Assembly: GCF_950066645.1 (NCBI RefSeq)
Contig: NZ_CATMFB010000001.1
Coordinates: 186,001 to 250,000 of the forward strand
Reading direction: 5' to 3'
DNA length: 64,000 nt
DNA from: an uncultured Thalassolituus sp.
Lineage (GTDB): Bacteria; Pseudomonadota; Gammaproteobacteria; Pseudomonadales; Oceanobacteraceae
Part shown: positions 33,901 to 41,173 of the stretch, in pieces
Position numbering within the stretch: position 1 is the first letter of the stretch
How the letters are laid out: every line of letters begins with the position of its first letter
The notes under the pieces: generated by a model
What the model was told of the DNA's origin: nothing
Database searches by the model: none
What the model saw: only the letters and a program-made list of their open reading frames with translations
Translations under genes and position numbers: made by a program

Positions 33901-35416
33901 CCATGCTCACTTGGGTGATTCTTACCCAGTCATGCGTCGGGGTTGCTTCCGTGATGTCATAGCTGGTGCCAGTAGAAATACTGGTCACCGTGCTGGTGAG
34001 CCCGGCAGGCACAGGTGCAAATATCGCGTCCTGTTGTTGTGCCGCCAGCTGAGCGTACAGGCTGGCGATATTGCTGGATGGATCAAGAGGAGAAACGTCC
34101 GGGGCGATAGGGGTAAAGCCAGCGGGCAACTCAGGGTCCAGATTCAGCGTTGAGAAGTCGTAAAGCGCTTCACCCGGTGCCGGTGGTGGTGTGACCACCT
34201 CGTCCTCACAGGTGATAGATACGTTGCTGACGTCCGCGTTGAGCGTGCCGCTGCCGTTGCTCACGCTGCAGGTCTGGACCGTTGGTGATGAGTTGATGCT
34301 GACAGCCCAGGTACTGCCACTGACCATCGCGCCGGTAAAGGTCACCGCTCCATTGGTTGCGCTACCGTCGTTATGGAAGGCGCCGTCTTTGCGTAGCTCC
34401 CAGGTCACCGGGCCTGATGCCCCTGCCACTGTCCCACTGATGCTGTAATTGGTGGGGCCGACGACAATATCTGCACAGGTAATAGCCACGTTATCGACAT
34501 CAGCCGACAGTGTGCCATTGCCGTCCGTAACCAGGCAGGTCTGACCCGCGGGCGCGGTGTTGATGACGACGCTCCAGTTGCTGCCTTCCCCGATGCCAGC
34601 AGCGGGCGAAAAGACGACGGTGCCGTTGCTGTCACCACCATCGCGGACGATGCTGCCGGCAACGCGGGTTTCCCAGATCACAGTGCCGGTCGCCCCTGAA
34701 ATCGTCCCTGAAATACTGAACATTTCAGCCGGTGGCGGTGCGGGCAGATTCGCCAGATTGCCGTCTCTGATCAGAGTGACCAGAGCGTCGTAACCGTCGA
34801 TGGCCGGATCATTGTCAATGGCGTCACCGATGTCGTCGAGTAGCCCGTCCCAGCCGGTACCATCGGCAACGAACGGTGTGGTCATAGGATTGCCGGCTGC
34901 CGGAATATCGAAGCCTTTGGCGGCGAACGAATTCAACAGACTGGTTGAAGCTGTGCTGGTGTCCACGGGCGTGCCATCAAAATTCGCGAACCAGTCCGCC
35001 GGTGTCTGCCCCGTTGCCGACGCCATAATCATATCGGTGAGCGGAGTGATATTCACCGTCCCTGCGGTGGTGGCGTAACTGTGCAGCGTCACGGGAGGAT
35101 TGCCGCCAGTCACCTGTAACGCACAGGGCATCGCCCCGTTTGTGACTTCGCCCGACCAGTTACCGTTGGCATCCGTGGTGACCGCTTCCGTGAAGCCCGT
35201 TCCATCAGAACATATTGCCGTGACAGTGCCATCGGTAATGGCAGCGCCGATCGCCGCGGTACCCGAGAGTGACTCGGTCGTGGCAGGTGCCTGAGGTGTG
35301 GGTGTGACCGGTGTGGGCTCATCCGAGCCTGAACCAGAAGAACCGCTGCAGCCTGCCAGCAGGAAGGTTCCGAACAGCGTGCCGAGCAGCAGGCGATGCC
35401 TGAAGTGAGTATCCAT
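30932..35416 (-). CDS. giant surface lipoprotein with GxDGxWFTxDD repeats, 1494 aa
   Basis: A lipoprotein signal (FLLAGCSGSSG, Cys near residue 22) is followed by a Ser/Thr/Pro linker and a helical region (to about 230). Two similar beta modules come next (about 231-315 and 322-405, SISGTISGATG / SISGTVAGASG). About 13 repeats of GxDGxWFTxDD with Tyr-rich strands between them span roughly 505-1070. An Ig-like module (ISVMVRDANGAAIAGAIVML) and a C-terminal beta domain complete it. Acidic loops in each repeat could bind Ca2+. I do not know this repeat family. The ATG at 35416 opens the signal peptide. A shared palindrome lies about 62 bases upstream. It is probably an outer-surface adhesin or matrix protein. 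Confidence 0.8.
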   Translation of the reverse strand: MDTHFRHRLLLGTLFGTFLLAGCSGSSGSGSDEPTPVTPTPQAPATTESLSGTAAIGAAITDGTVTAICSDGTGFTEAVTTDANGNWSGEVTNGAMPCALQVTGGNPPVTLHSYATTAGTVNITPLTDMIMASATGQTPADWFANFDGTPVDTSTASTSLLNSFAAKGFDIPAAGNPMTTPFVADGTGWDGLLDDIGDAIDNDPAIDGYDALVTLIRDGNLANLPAPPPAEMFSISGTISGATGTVIWETRVAGSIVRDGGDSNGTVVFSPAAGIGEGSNWSVVINTAPAGQTCLVTDGNGTLSADVDNVAITCADIVVGPTNYSISGTVAGASGPVTWELRKDGAFHNDGSATNGAVTFTGAMVSGSTWAVSINSSPTVQTCSVSNGSGTLNADVSNVSITCEDEVVTPPPAPGEALYDFSTLNLDPELPAGFTPIAPDVSPLDPSSNIASLYAQLAAQQQDAIFAPVPAGLTSTVTSISTGTSYDITEATPTHDWVRITQVSMGIDGVADTHDDYIISYSISPFGYLGVSYGFDHPGADGQWYTEDDVAAGNGGAVMIPQNALLEFEGASEGAVLVLPCLNPGDDGIAFTADDYPGCRMGYQVMVIDGEGNRGQVVTYDSSGPDNLWFTSDDAVDNYTLISTDVSIPQTVTAVFNGEGADGEWFTADDRVQTHVQQRLGDNYQPLYSATYNLAGSDSVWFTSDDNVSGYGYYGYNDDGDLLIIANHTGIGLDGEWFTADDFASGTLSFTSDTDAGIVSISARVNGMGPDGKWLSGDDNIYGYSYRMYDDANNELERADFSSKGTDGLWFTSDDLPTASYNYWKYERDAEGRVLKQFYYDPARAPNDPAFSDSQIYRYTVYSADFSNSLGLYAADFGTDGVPLTADDTLPWPYSTATDTGYNQYNQPGPDAEWFTDDDVLSGYIVETFSGSRLTVYERYDTSDTLLFYTQYSELSPTSYRLEDFQRNDAGTFDLTGYREIEEDAYGNPLFTTGFDAAGEITNVAYTERNSDGLIVRESSAYSPGADGIWKTDDDFSYYSLSEYNAAGELVMSASEYWGSDGIWNTTDDRYIVSAIYLLDYGTELLASNAGFIPATCADVVAGSGDISVMVRDANGAAIAGAIVMLNDNDATLTTDASGMASFTGLSGTQNVHVFNDGYGYESFYCVAPGQDVTLYSELDQLGVAADRSYVPFYNDTGESYVLALLDDNHRPVHEVDRFFLTSYEANYYYEDLYFDVPVGTEVTGNLWAFKVESGVVTSAEDLGSQTFTTIPSGENPIVADREQLSISFTATDLVTVAVSGNGLVNLGGFLTLGSPVQLPGADIDLPETRLASVAYTETWEYWQPGDVLDRSGDIAEFSVASGIAYRPIMESQNDSSDNPTISWTPVRDRINGYSDLTTLRLKTSQASAGYQTAWAIHLPAGETSVTLPSLPAGITDAVLPDSQYSLMLETTAFIDMDYDEVMGVVDLHDIDDSIATELMRTSTLEALAPELMR
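32205..33910 (-). repeat. coding repeats: about 13 copies of GxDGxWFTxDD
   Basis: Within the giant lipoprotein, units such as GADGEWFTADD, GSDSVWFTSDD, GLDGEWFTADD and GTDGLWFTSDD recur, mostly every 35-40 residues (105-120 bases) with a few longer gaps. The connecting parts carry Y-x-Y-x-Y strands and an NG/DG turn. The first and last copies are the most degenerate. Confidence 0.85.
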
Positions 35417-35478
35417 ATTGCGCCCCGGGAGTTTAGTGATTGTCCCGGGCACGATAGAGAGTCGGTGCTTGCGCGAGT

Positions 35479-35496
35479 ACCCCGTATTTAAGGGGT
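35479..35496. promoter_or_regulatory. ACCCC-N8-GGGGT palindrome, site a
   Basis: ACCCCGTATTTAAGGGGT lies about 62 bases before the giant lipoprotein ATG and overlaps the kinase stop codon. It shares arms and a central TTT with the sites at 37638 and 38384. No T-run follows, so a simple terminator is unlikely. Confidence 0.55.
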
Positions 35497-37605
35497 TACC
35501 GCCAGTGGAGTGGTCAGAATGACCGACCATTCGTAACCCTGGCTTGTTTTGTCACAGGATACGTCAGCAGTGCCGCCCGTGCGTTGCATCCTCTCCTGCA
35601 GGTTACGCAACCCCATGCCTTGTCCGGCAGAGCGCTCAAGGGCACCTTCTTCGCACAGGTTGGTGATCCTGAGCTGCAGCTGGTCGCCTTCCTCTTTCAC
35701 TGTGACAGACACAGGGCCACCACTGCGATACCGGATGGCGTTACTGAGGGCCTCCCTCAGGGCCATACTGACCTGCGATACGGCGACCGCGCTCAGCTCA
35801 CCGTCACTGGCGGCAGAGTGCCAGGTCAGCGGGATGTTATGGTCCTGGCAGCGCAGGTCCGCTTCAGCCTGCCACTGATGCAGAACACGGGACACCGGGC
35901 TACCGGAAGTCGCATTGTTCTGAAGCAAAGTGCGCAGGTCCTGAATTGCTTCTTTGACCAGCGGTCGGTCATCGGGTTGGGCACGGTGCAGAAGACGCAG
36001 TAATTTGGCGCCCAGATCATCGTGCAGGTCCTGTCGGATGCGGGCCCGCTCTTCCTGCGCGCCTTCGGCCCGGGCGGCGAGACTTCGCTGCACCAGCTCG
36101 TTCAGAGCCAGCACCAGTTCCCCGATACGCAGGTCGGATTCGCGGAAGGTGCGCCGCCCCTCAGCCGGGTGGCTGAGAACAAAGGCCTGACCTTTGCCAT
36201 TCGCGAGGCGCAGGGTGTTATTGCCTGCCTCCAGAGTGTGGAGGTCGGAATCGTGAGCCTGAAGCTCGACCGAAAGTGGAGAAAAGACAGCTTTCAGGGC
36301 GTTGATCACGCTCGTGCTTCTGGTCACGCCATCCGCAGACTGGTGCGCACGCAGCAGCTCAGGTAGCGAGCGGGTCAGCCAGTCCTGCAGCTGATCATCA
36401 CGACGCATAAAAAAGCGCCGCCAGAGCATCTGCCTGACCGGGAAATACAACCAGCCGATGACGGCAAGTGAAACGGCCAGTGTTGTTGTCTGCGACAGGC
36501 CGATCGCCGAGGCTATCGCAACGTCCGCCAGCAGGACGGCCATGCCGCCCAGAAACCAACCCCAGAGTTTGTAAGACCAGCGCTCGATGTCGAACATCTG
36601 ATGACGGGTGACGGCGATCATCATGCCGGCGTAAACAAACACAAAACTGGCGATCATGACGCTTTGCGGCACGTCCGTGTAGAGCTTTAACACCGCAGGG
36701 ATGGTTGTGGCGGTCATAAACAGCAGAATCCAGCGCAGCGCCGCCCGGTTCTTCGGGTTGTCGGCGTTGTTTCTGAATTGCTGCACCATGCCGAAAACAG
36801 CGATGGCAAGAATGCAGGTGAAGGGCAGATAAACACTCAGTGCCAGCTCGTCAAACACCTGGAAGACAGCGAGCTGACTCGTCAGCAGTGGCAGGACTAA
36901 CAGCAGATAACTGGTGCGGACCGACACCAGCGCTTTGGGATAATTCCACAAGAGCACGCTCAGTCCGCCCATAAACAGATTGGTTCCGAGCAGATTGACC
37001 AGAGACAGGGGCTGAAACAGGTCGCTGGCAATAAACAGATTGCGGGAACTGTAAATACCCGCGCTGGTGGCCAGCAGGAAATACCCGACGCCGGTCAGGA
37101 TAAAGCCTGCTTTCGCAAGGGTGACCTGGCCGGGCAGCCAGACCAGTGTGCACAACAACAGACCGACAAAGGCCGCACTGACCTGAATCCAGAAGTCGGT
37201 CGGCAGATCACTCAGCGTCCTGCTTCTGGCCGTCAGGCGATAACTTGCTGTCGTAGTTTCTGCCGTAGTTTCTGTCGTGGTTTCAACCACCAGGACATCA
37301 GCCGTCAGCGCCTGAGTCAGTAGCTGGATATCAGCGAACAGCCGGTTCAGCTCGGGGTAAGTTTCGATGACATCCGGCTCGTCGATGGCAAGCTCGGGAT
37401 AAGCTTTCAGATAGCCGAGCGGCCAGTGAAACGCGACGACCTCAACGGCTGGTCCATTATTGTCAGGTTCGACCAGCAGAGACTCGGGAGTGTGGATAAA
37501 GCGCGCATCCGTGGTCGGAAGCGACAGAGCAATGCCGAAAATTAACAGGGTCATCAATACCGGTACGGCAATACCAATAAAAATACGTGACCTGACTGAG
37601 TTCAT
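35488..37605 (-). CDS. membrane sensor histidine kinase, NarX/DesK-type
   Basis: The 705-residue kinase has an N-terminal membrane anchor and extracytoplasmic region (about 30-140) with the TTTETTAETTTA stretch. About seven to eight further membrane helices follow (about 145-395), then a cytoplasmic part. The HisKA_3 phospho-acceptor is in EERARIRQDLHDDLGAKLLRLLH, and the HATPase has SMALREALSNAIRYRSGG and GMGLRNLQERM. It is divergent from its likely partner, the NarL-type regulator at 37731. The signal is unknown. A palindrome in the shared promoter suggests autoregulation. Confidence 0.9.
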   Translation of the reverse strand: MNSVRSRIFIGIAVPVLMTLLIFGIALSLPTTDARFIHTPESLLVEPDNNGPAVEVVAFHWPLGYLKAYPELAIDEPDVIETYPELNRLFADIQLLTQALTADVLVVETTTETTAETTTASYRLTARSRTLSDLPTDFWIQVSAAFVGLLLCTLVWLPGQVTLAKAGFILTGVGYFLLATSAGIYSSRNLFIASDLFQPLSLVNLLGTNLFMGGLSVLLWNYPKALVSVRTSYLLLVLPLLTSQLAVFQVFDELALSVYLPFTCILAIAVFGMVQQFRNNADNPKNRAALRWILLFMTATTIPAVLKLYTDVPQSVMIASFVFVYAGMMIAVTRHQMFDIERWSYKLWGWFLGGMAVLLADVAIASAIGLSQTTTLAVSLAVIGWLYFPVRQMLWRRFFMRRDDQLQDWLTRSLPELLRAHQSADGVTRSTSVINALKAVFSPLSVELQAHDSDLHTLEAGNNTLRLANGKGQAFVLSHPAEGRRTFRESDLRIGELVLALNELVQRSLAARAEGAQEERARIRQDLHDDLGAKLLRLLHRAQPDDRPLVKEAIQDLRTLLQNNATSGSPVSRVLHQWQAEADLRCQDHNIPLTWHSAASDGELSAVAVSQVSMALREALSNAIRYRSGGPVSVTVKEEGDQLQLRITNLCEEGALERSAGQGMGLRNLQERMQRTGGTADVSCDKTSQGYEWSVILTTPLAVTP

Positions 37606-37637
37606 TGGTCTCCTTACCTGACGCTTATGGCAGCCAG

Positions 37638-37656
37638 ACCCCCATTTCGTGGGGGT
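37638..37656. promoter_or_regulatory. ACCCC-N9-GGGGT palindrome, site b
   Basis: ACCCCCATTTCGTGGGGGT lies in the 125-base spacer between the divergent kinase and regulator genes, 32 bases from the kinase ATG and 74 bases from the regulator ATG. It matches sites a and c apart from one extra base, so it is a candidate binding site of the regulator. Confidence 0.55.
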
Positions 37657-37730
37657 TAATCTGTCTGGGGCTCTGTGGCATTGTGGGATTGGAATTAACG
37701 GCTGGCAATAGGGCGAAACGGGACGACATC

Positions 37731-38384
37731 ATGAAAACCATGCTGATCATTGAGGATATTCCGGAAGTCGGAGACTGGCTTCAGCAGCAGTCGGGCCGGG
37801 TGTTCCCTCAAGCTGTCCAGCATCGGGCGGCCTCTGTTGCTGAAGCCTGTGCCCGTCTCTCGTATCTGTCTCCCGACCTGGCGCTGATTGATCTTGGCTT
37901 GCCCGACGGCGACGGGCTGAGTGTGCTGCGAACACTGAAACGCGATCACCCTCAGACCTGTTGTGTGGTGACCACCATTTTTGATGATGCCGGGCACCTG
38001 TTCCCGGCACTGCGGGCGGGTGCAGACGGCTACCTGCTGAAAGACGATGACGAGCAGGAGTTCACCGCGGCACTGTCCGGAATCGTGGATGGCCGGCCTC
38101 CCTTGTCACCCTCCATCGCCAACATGATGCTCCGGCATTTTCAGCAGACCGCACAGCAGATGGCGCAACAGGAAATCACCCTCACCAGTCGGGAAGAAGA
38201 CATGCTGGTGCTGGTTGCCAATGGCTACAGTGTGAAAAATGCCGCAGAGTCACTCGGGATTTCCGTGCATACGGCTTCCGGGTATCTGAAAAACCTGTAC
38301 CAGAAACTTCAGGTGACAAATCGGGCAGAGGCCGCGCTGAAGGCCGTCAATCTTGGTCTTATTAATCCCGCCGATACGCTCTGA
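37731..38384 (+). CDS. NarL/LuxR-type response regulator
   Basis: The 217-residue protein has a receiver domain (MLIIEDIPEVGDWL with acidic pair, Asp in LALIDLGLPDGDG near residue 53, Lys in GYLLKDD) and a LuxR-type helix-turn-helix (LTSREEDMLVLVANGYSVKNAAESLGISVHTA). I chose the ATG at 37731 because it opens the receiver; the frame upstream crosses the promoter palindrome. It pairs with the divergent HisKA_3 kinase. Likely targets are the two lipoprotein genes with the shared palindrome. Confidence 0.93.
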   Translation: MKTMLIIEDIPEVGDWLQQQSGRVFPQAVQHRAASVAEACARLSYLSPDLALIDLGLPDGDGLSVLRTLKRDHPQTCCVVTTIFDDAGHLFPALRAGADGYLLKDDDEQEFTAALSGIVDGRPPLSPSIANMMLRHFQQTAQQMAQQEITLTSREEDMLVLVANGYSVKNAAESLGISVHTASGYLKNLYQKLQVTNRAEAALKAVNLGLINPADTL

Positions 38385-38401
38385 CCCCCTGTTTGCGGGG
38401 T
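38384..38401. promoter_or_regulatory. ACCCC-N8-GGGGT palindrome, site c
   Basis: ACCCCCTGTTTGCGGGGT begins at the last base of the regulator stop codon and ends 56 bases before the next lipoprotein ATG. It has the same length and arms as site a (ACCCCnTnTTTnnGGGGT). Confidence 0.55.
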
Positions 38402-38457
38402 ATCCGTCAGACCATTTCCGCCAGAGACTGTGCTCCTGATTTATTAAGGAGCTGATC

Positions 38458-39471
38458 ATGAAGAAAACTCTTGCCTCTGTGTGTACTGCCGTCTTTCTGA
38501 TTGCCGGTGCGGGTGCCCTGACAGGGTGCGCCTCGCTGATGGGAGGTGGTGAAAAAGAAGTCCGCCTGTGGACTAAAAACGAAGATTCACTCGCCGGTAA
38601 AAAAGATGTCTATGTCGGACACGTGGCCGTGGTCTTTCAGACCGAAGACAAAGGGTCAGCCAAGGCTGAGAGCCCTATGTTCAGCCGCCATAACCGTGGC
38701 GACTACGCCAATATGACTGTGGTCGCGAAACTGAATGGCGTGCCCGAGTCCACCATGCAGGAAATCGCCGACAATGCCCGCGCGCAACTGGTCGCGCAGC
38801 TGCAAGCCCGCGGTTTTAATGTGCTGAATTACAGTGATCTGACCCGGCACAATAAGTGGGATGACGGTGCCGTTGAGTCGCCTTATCGCCCATCAGGTAT
38901 CGGCAGTTTTCTGCGTAACGAAGACAGCAGCAGCCTGATGTTTGCGCCGACGGGCATGCAGCTGTTTGCGGGTGGTCAGACCAAACTCTGGCATCTGAAC
39001 AATATTGCGGACGATCTGGAAGTCCCGGTGATCACCGCTGAATACACCATTCATTTCGCTTACTTCGGCAGCGAGGCCGATCGTACGGTCGATTACATGA
39101 CGCCGACCCTGTCAGGGCGTCCGACTCAGACACTGACTGCCAGCGTTGAAATGGGGCAGGGGATTTCAGTCGCGCCATATTCGGGGATTTCATACTCCCT
39201 CGATGCGGCGGGTTCTTTCAGTGATAATGGCTCGATCAAACTGCGCGATCCTGTCGTGGTGGCCGGCACATACGGTACGAACGAAGACACCACCTCCGGT
39301 GGCCGCAAAGCGGCGAATGCGTTGAGTTCTTTTCTTGGTATGTTCAGCGGTAAATCGAGCAAGGTGACCGAATTCACCATTAATGCGAACCCCGACCATT
39401 ACAAAGCGGGCGCTGAGATGGCCATCGAAGCTGCAAACGAAAAACTCTTCGCGGCGCTCGAACTGAACTGA
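38458..39471 (+). CDS. hypothetical lipoprotein, 337 aa
   Basis: A lipobox (GALTGCASL, Cys near residue 24) precedes a beta-rich domain with KKDVYVGHVAVVFQTEDKG, a mid-region STMQEIADNARAQLVAQLQARGFNVL, and a C-terminal amphipathic region (NPDHYKAGAEMAIEAANEKLFAAL). I do not recognise the family. An AAGGAG site precedes the ATG. It follows the response regulator and has palindrome c in its leader, so it is probably under that regulator. Confidence 0.75.
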   Translation: MKKTLASVCTAVFLIAGAGALTGCASLMGGGEKEVRLWTKNEDSLAGKKDVYVGHVAVVFQTEDKGSAKAESPMFSRHNRGDYANMTVVAKLNGVPESTMQEIADNARAQLVAQLQARGFNVLNYSDLTRHNKWDDGAVESPYRPSGIGSFLRNEDSSSLMFAPTGMQLFAGGQTKLWHLNNIADDLEVPVITAEYTIHFAYFGSEADRTVDYMTPTLSGRPTQTLTASVEMGQGISVAPYSGISYSLDAAGSFSDNGSIKLRDPVVVAGTYGTNEDTTSGGRKAANALSSFLGMFSGKSSKVTEFTINANPDHYKAGAEMAIEAANEKLFAALELN

Positions 39472-39494
39472 TCTTCCTGATCATCTTGCTCTGA

Positions 39495-39522
39495 GGCAGA
39501 ATACGCGCCTGTGTATTCTGCC
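39495..39522. repeat. perfect hairpin between lipoprotein and DTW genes
   Basis: GGCAGAATAC (39495-39504) and GTATTCTGCC (39513-39522) form a 10-bp stem with an 8-base loop. It could end the lipoprotein transcript or affect the DTW start eleven bases later. No T-run follows. Confidence 0.55.
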
Positions 39523-39532
39523 CGGAGCCACT

Positions 39533-40252
39533 GTGTCCCGACCCGCCCCGATCCATGCTGTCAAAGCGCTGCGCCTGCAGGAGCTGGCACAGTCACGTCG
39601 CGAGTTTCTTGCCCGGGGGTGTCGTGTCAGTCGCTGCGAGGATTGTCTGCTCGCCCAACCTCAGTGTATCTGTTCCGAACGTCCTCAGGCCCGTCAGGGG
39701 CTCGGAGTGTGCCTGCTGTATTACAAAGGTGAAGTGTACAAGCCCAGCAATACCGGGCGCCTGATGGCTGATGTGGTGGAGAATACACACGCTTTTCTCT
39801 GGAACCGCACTCAGCCGGACGCCGCCATGCTGACGCTGATCCGCGATCCCGGATACGCTCCGTTACTGGTGTTCCCGTACGAATACGCCGAGCACACCCG
39901 GCATATGCGCAGTGACGATGTGCTGAATGCATACCTTGGTGGCCGAACGCCTCTGCTGATTTTTCTCGATGGTACCTGGCGCGAAGCCCGGAAAATGTTC
40001 CGCAGTCACTGGCTGGCCGATATTCCGGTCATTGCCGTAGAGCCTCAGCAGGCGTCGCAGTATCAGCTCCGCGAGGCCGCGCACGATCATCAGCTCGGCA
40101 CGGCCGAAGTGGCTGTACCTCTTTTGCAGCGGCTTGGTCAGCCGGAAATGGCTGGGGCTCTGGACGCGTGGTTTGCGCTTTTCCGCGAGCGGTATCTTGC
40201 CGGAAAAGCCAGACACTATCCGCAGACAGACAGCGCGCAGGGCGAAGACTGA
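39533..40252 (+). CDS. tapT: DTW-domain tRNA uridine aminocarboxypropyltransferase
   Basis: The 239-residue protein has a cysteine cluster CRVSRCEDCLLAQPQCICSE that probably binds zinc, then the DTW-family segment LLIFLDGTWREARKMFRS and a C-terminal WFALFRERYLAGKARH. E. coli TapT (YfiP) of this family makes acp3U47 in tRNA from SAM. The length matches (232). The GTG at 39533 follows a CGGAG site. I infer the same role because only one DTW gene is visible here. Confidence 0.85.
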   Translation: MSRPAPIHAVKALRLQELAQSRREFLARGCRVSRCEDCLLAQPQCICSERPQARQGLGVCLLYYKGEVYKPSNTGRLMADVVENTHAFLWNRTQPDAAMLTLIRDPGYAPLLVFPYEYAEHTRHMRSDDVLNAYLGGRTPLLIFLDGTWREARKMFRSHWLADIPVIAVEPQQASQYQLREAAHDHQLGTAEVAVPLLQRLGQPEMAGALDAWFALFRERYLAGKARHYPQTDSAQGED

Positions 40253-40312
40253 CAAGCGCCGCGCCTGCGGGTACAATCGCTTTTTTTCAACCAGCCACAA
40301 GAAGCAATTCCT

Positions 40313-41032
40313 ATGGGCCGCGCGTATCAGAACCGTAAAGAATCCATGGCCAAAACGGCCGCTGCAAAAACCAAGGTCTACTCCAAGTATGGCCGTGAGA
40401 TCTATGTAAGTGCCAAGGCCGGTGGTACCGATCCGGCCGGTAACCTGGCTCTGCGCTCGCTGATCGACCGTGCAAAGAAGGATCAGGTGCCTTCTCACGT
40501 GATCGAGAAAGCCATTGATAAGGCTGCTGGTGGTGCTGGTGAAGACTTCGTACCGGCCCTGTATGAAGGTATTGGCCCTGGCGGTGCGATGGTGCTGATC
40601 AGCGCTCTGACCGATAACAGTAACCGTACCTTCGGCGAAATCCGTGGTGTGTTCTCTAAGTGCAAAGCGAAACTGGGCTCACAGGGTTCTGTGTCGCACA
40701 TGTTCGACCACCGCGCTATGTTCGTATTTGCCGGTGACGACGAAGAACAGGCGCTGGAAGCACTGATGATGGCGGACGTTGATGTGTCTGACATCGAATG
40801 CGAAGACGGCATGATCACCGTACTCGTACCGCCAACAGAATTCTTCAAAACCAAAACCGCACTGCAGGAAATGAACCCTGAGATCGATTTTGAAGTGGAA
40901 GAAATCACCTACCTGCCAACCATGGAGCACCCGCTGTCTGGTGATGATGCCGAGCAGTTCGAACGCTTCGCTGCGTTGATGAATGACCTCGACGACGTGC
41001 AGGAAATCTACCACAACGGCGTATTCGAATAA
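40313..41032 (+). CDS. yeeN: YebC/PmpR-family protein, YeeN-like
   Basis: The 239-residue protein starts [32 protein letters not shown], typical of YeeN-type YebC paralogues, followed by [19 protein letters not shown] and the acidic middle domain [14 protein letters not shown]. YebC-family proteins act in translation (relief of ribosome stalling) and were earlier described as transcription regulators. A good terminator follows. Confidence 0.9.
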   Translation: MGRAYQNRKESMAKTAAAKTKVYSKYGREIYVSAKAGGTDPAGNLALRSLIDRAKKDQVPSHVIEKAIDKAAGGAGEDFVPALYEGIGPGGAMVLISALTDNSNRTFGEIRGVFSKCKAKLGSQGSVSHMFDHRAMFVFAGDDEEQALEALMMADVDVSDIECEDGMITVLVPPTEFFKTKTALQEMNPEIDFEVEEITYLPTMEHPLSGDDAEQFERFAALMNDLDDVQEIYHNGVFE

Positions 41033-41056
41033 GATGCGCAGTCTGTGGTGACGATA

Positions 41057-41080
41057 ACGGGAGCTTCGGCTCCCGTTTTT
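41057..41080 (+). terminator. intrinsic terminator of yeeN
   Basis: ACGGGAGC-TTCG-GCTCCCGT (41057-41076) is an 8-bp stem with a UUCG tetraloop, followed by TTTTATTTG. Confidence 0.92.
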
Positions 41081-41173
41081 ATTTGCCATCTCATGCCATC
41101 AGTCGCGTTGTCACGCTTCTGAAATAATTATCAGTCAGTCTGCGCCACCAGAATCTAACAACTGGTGATCACA

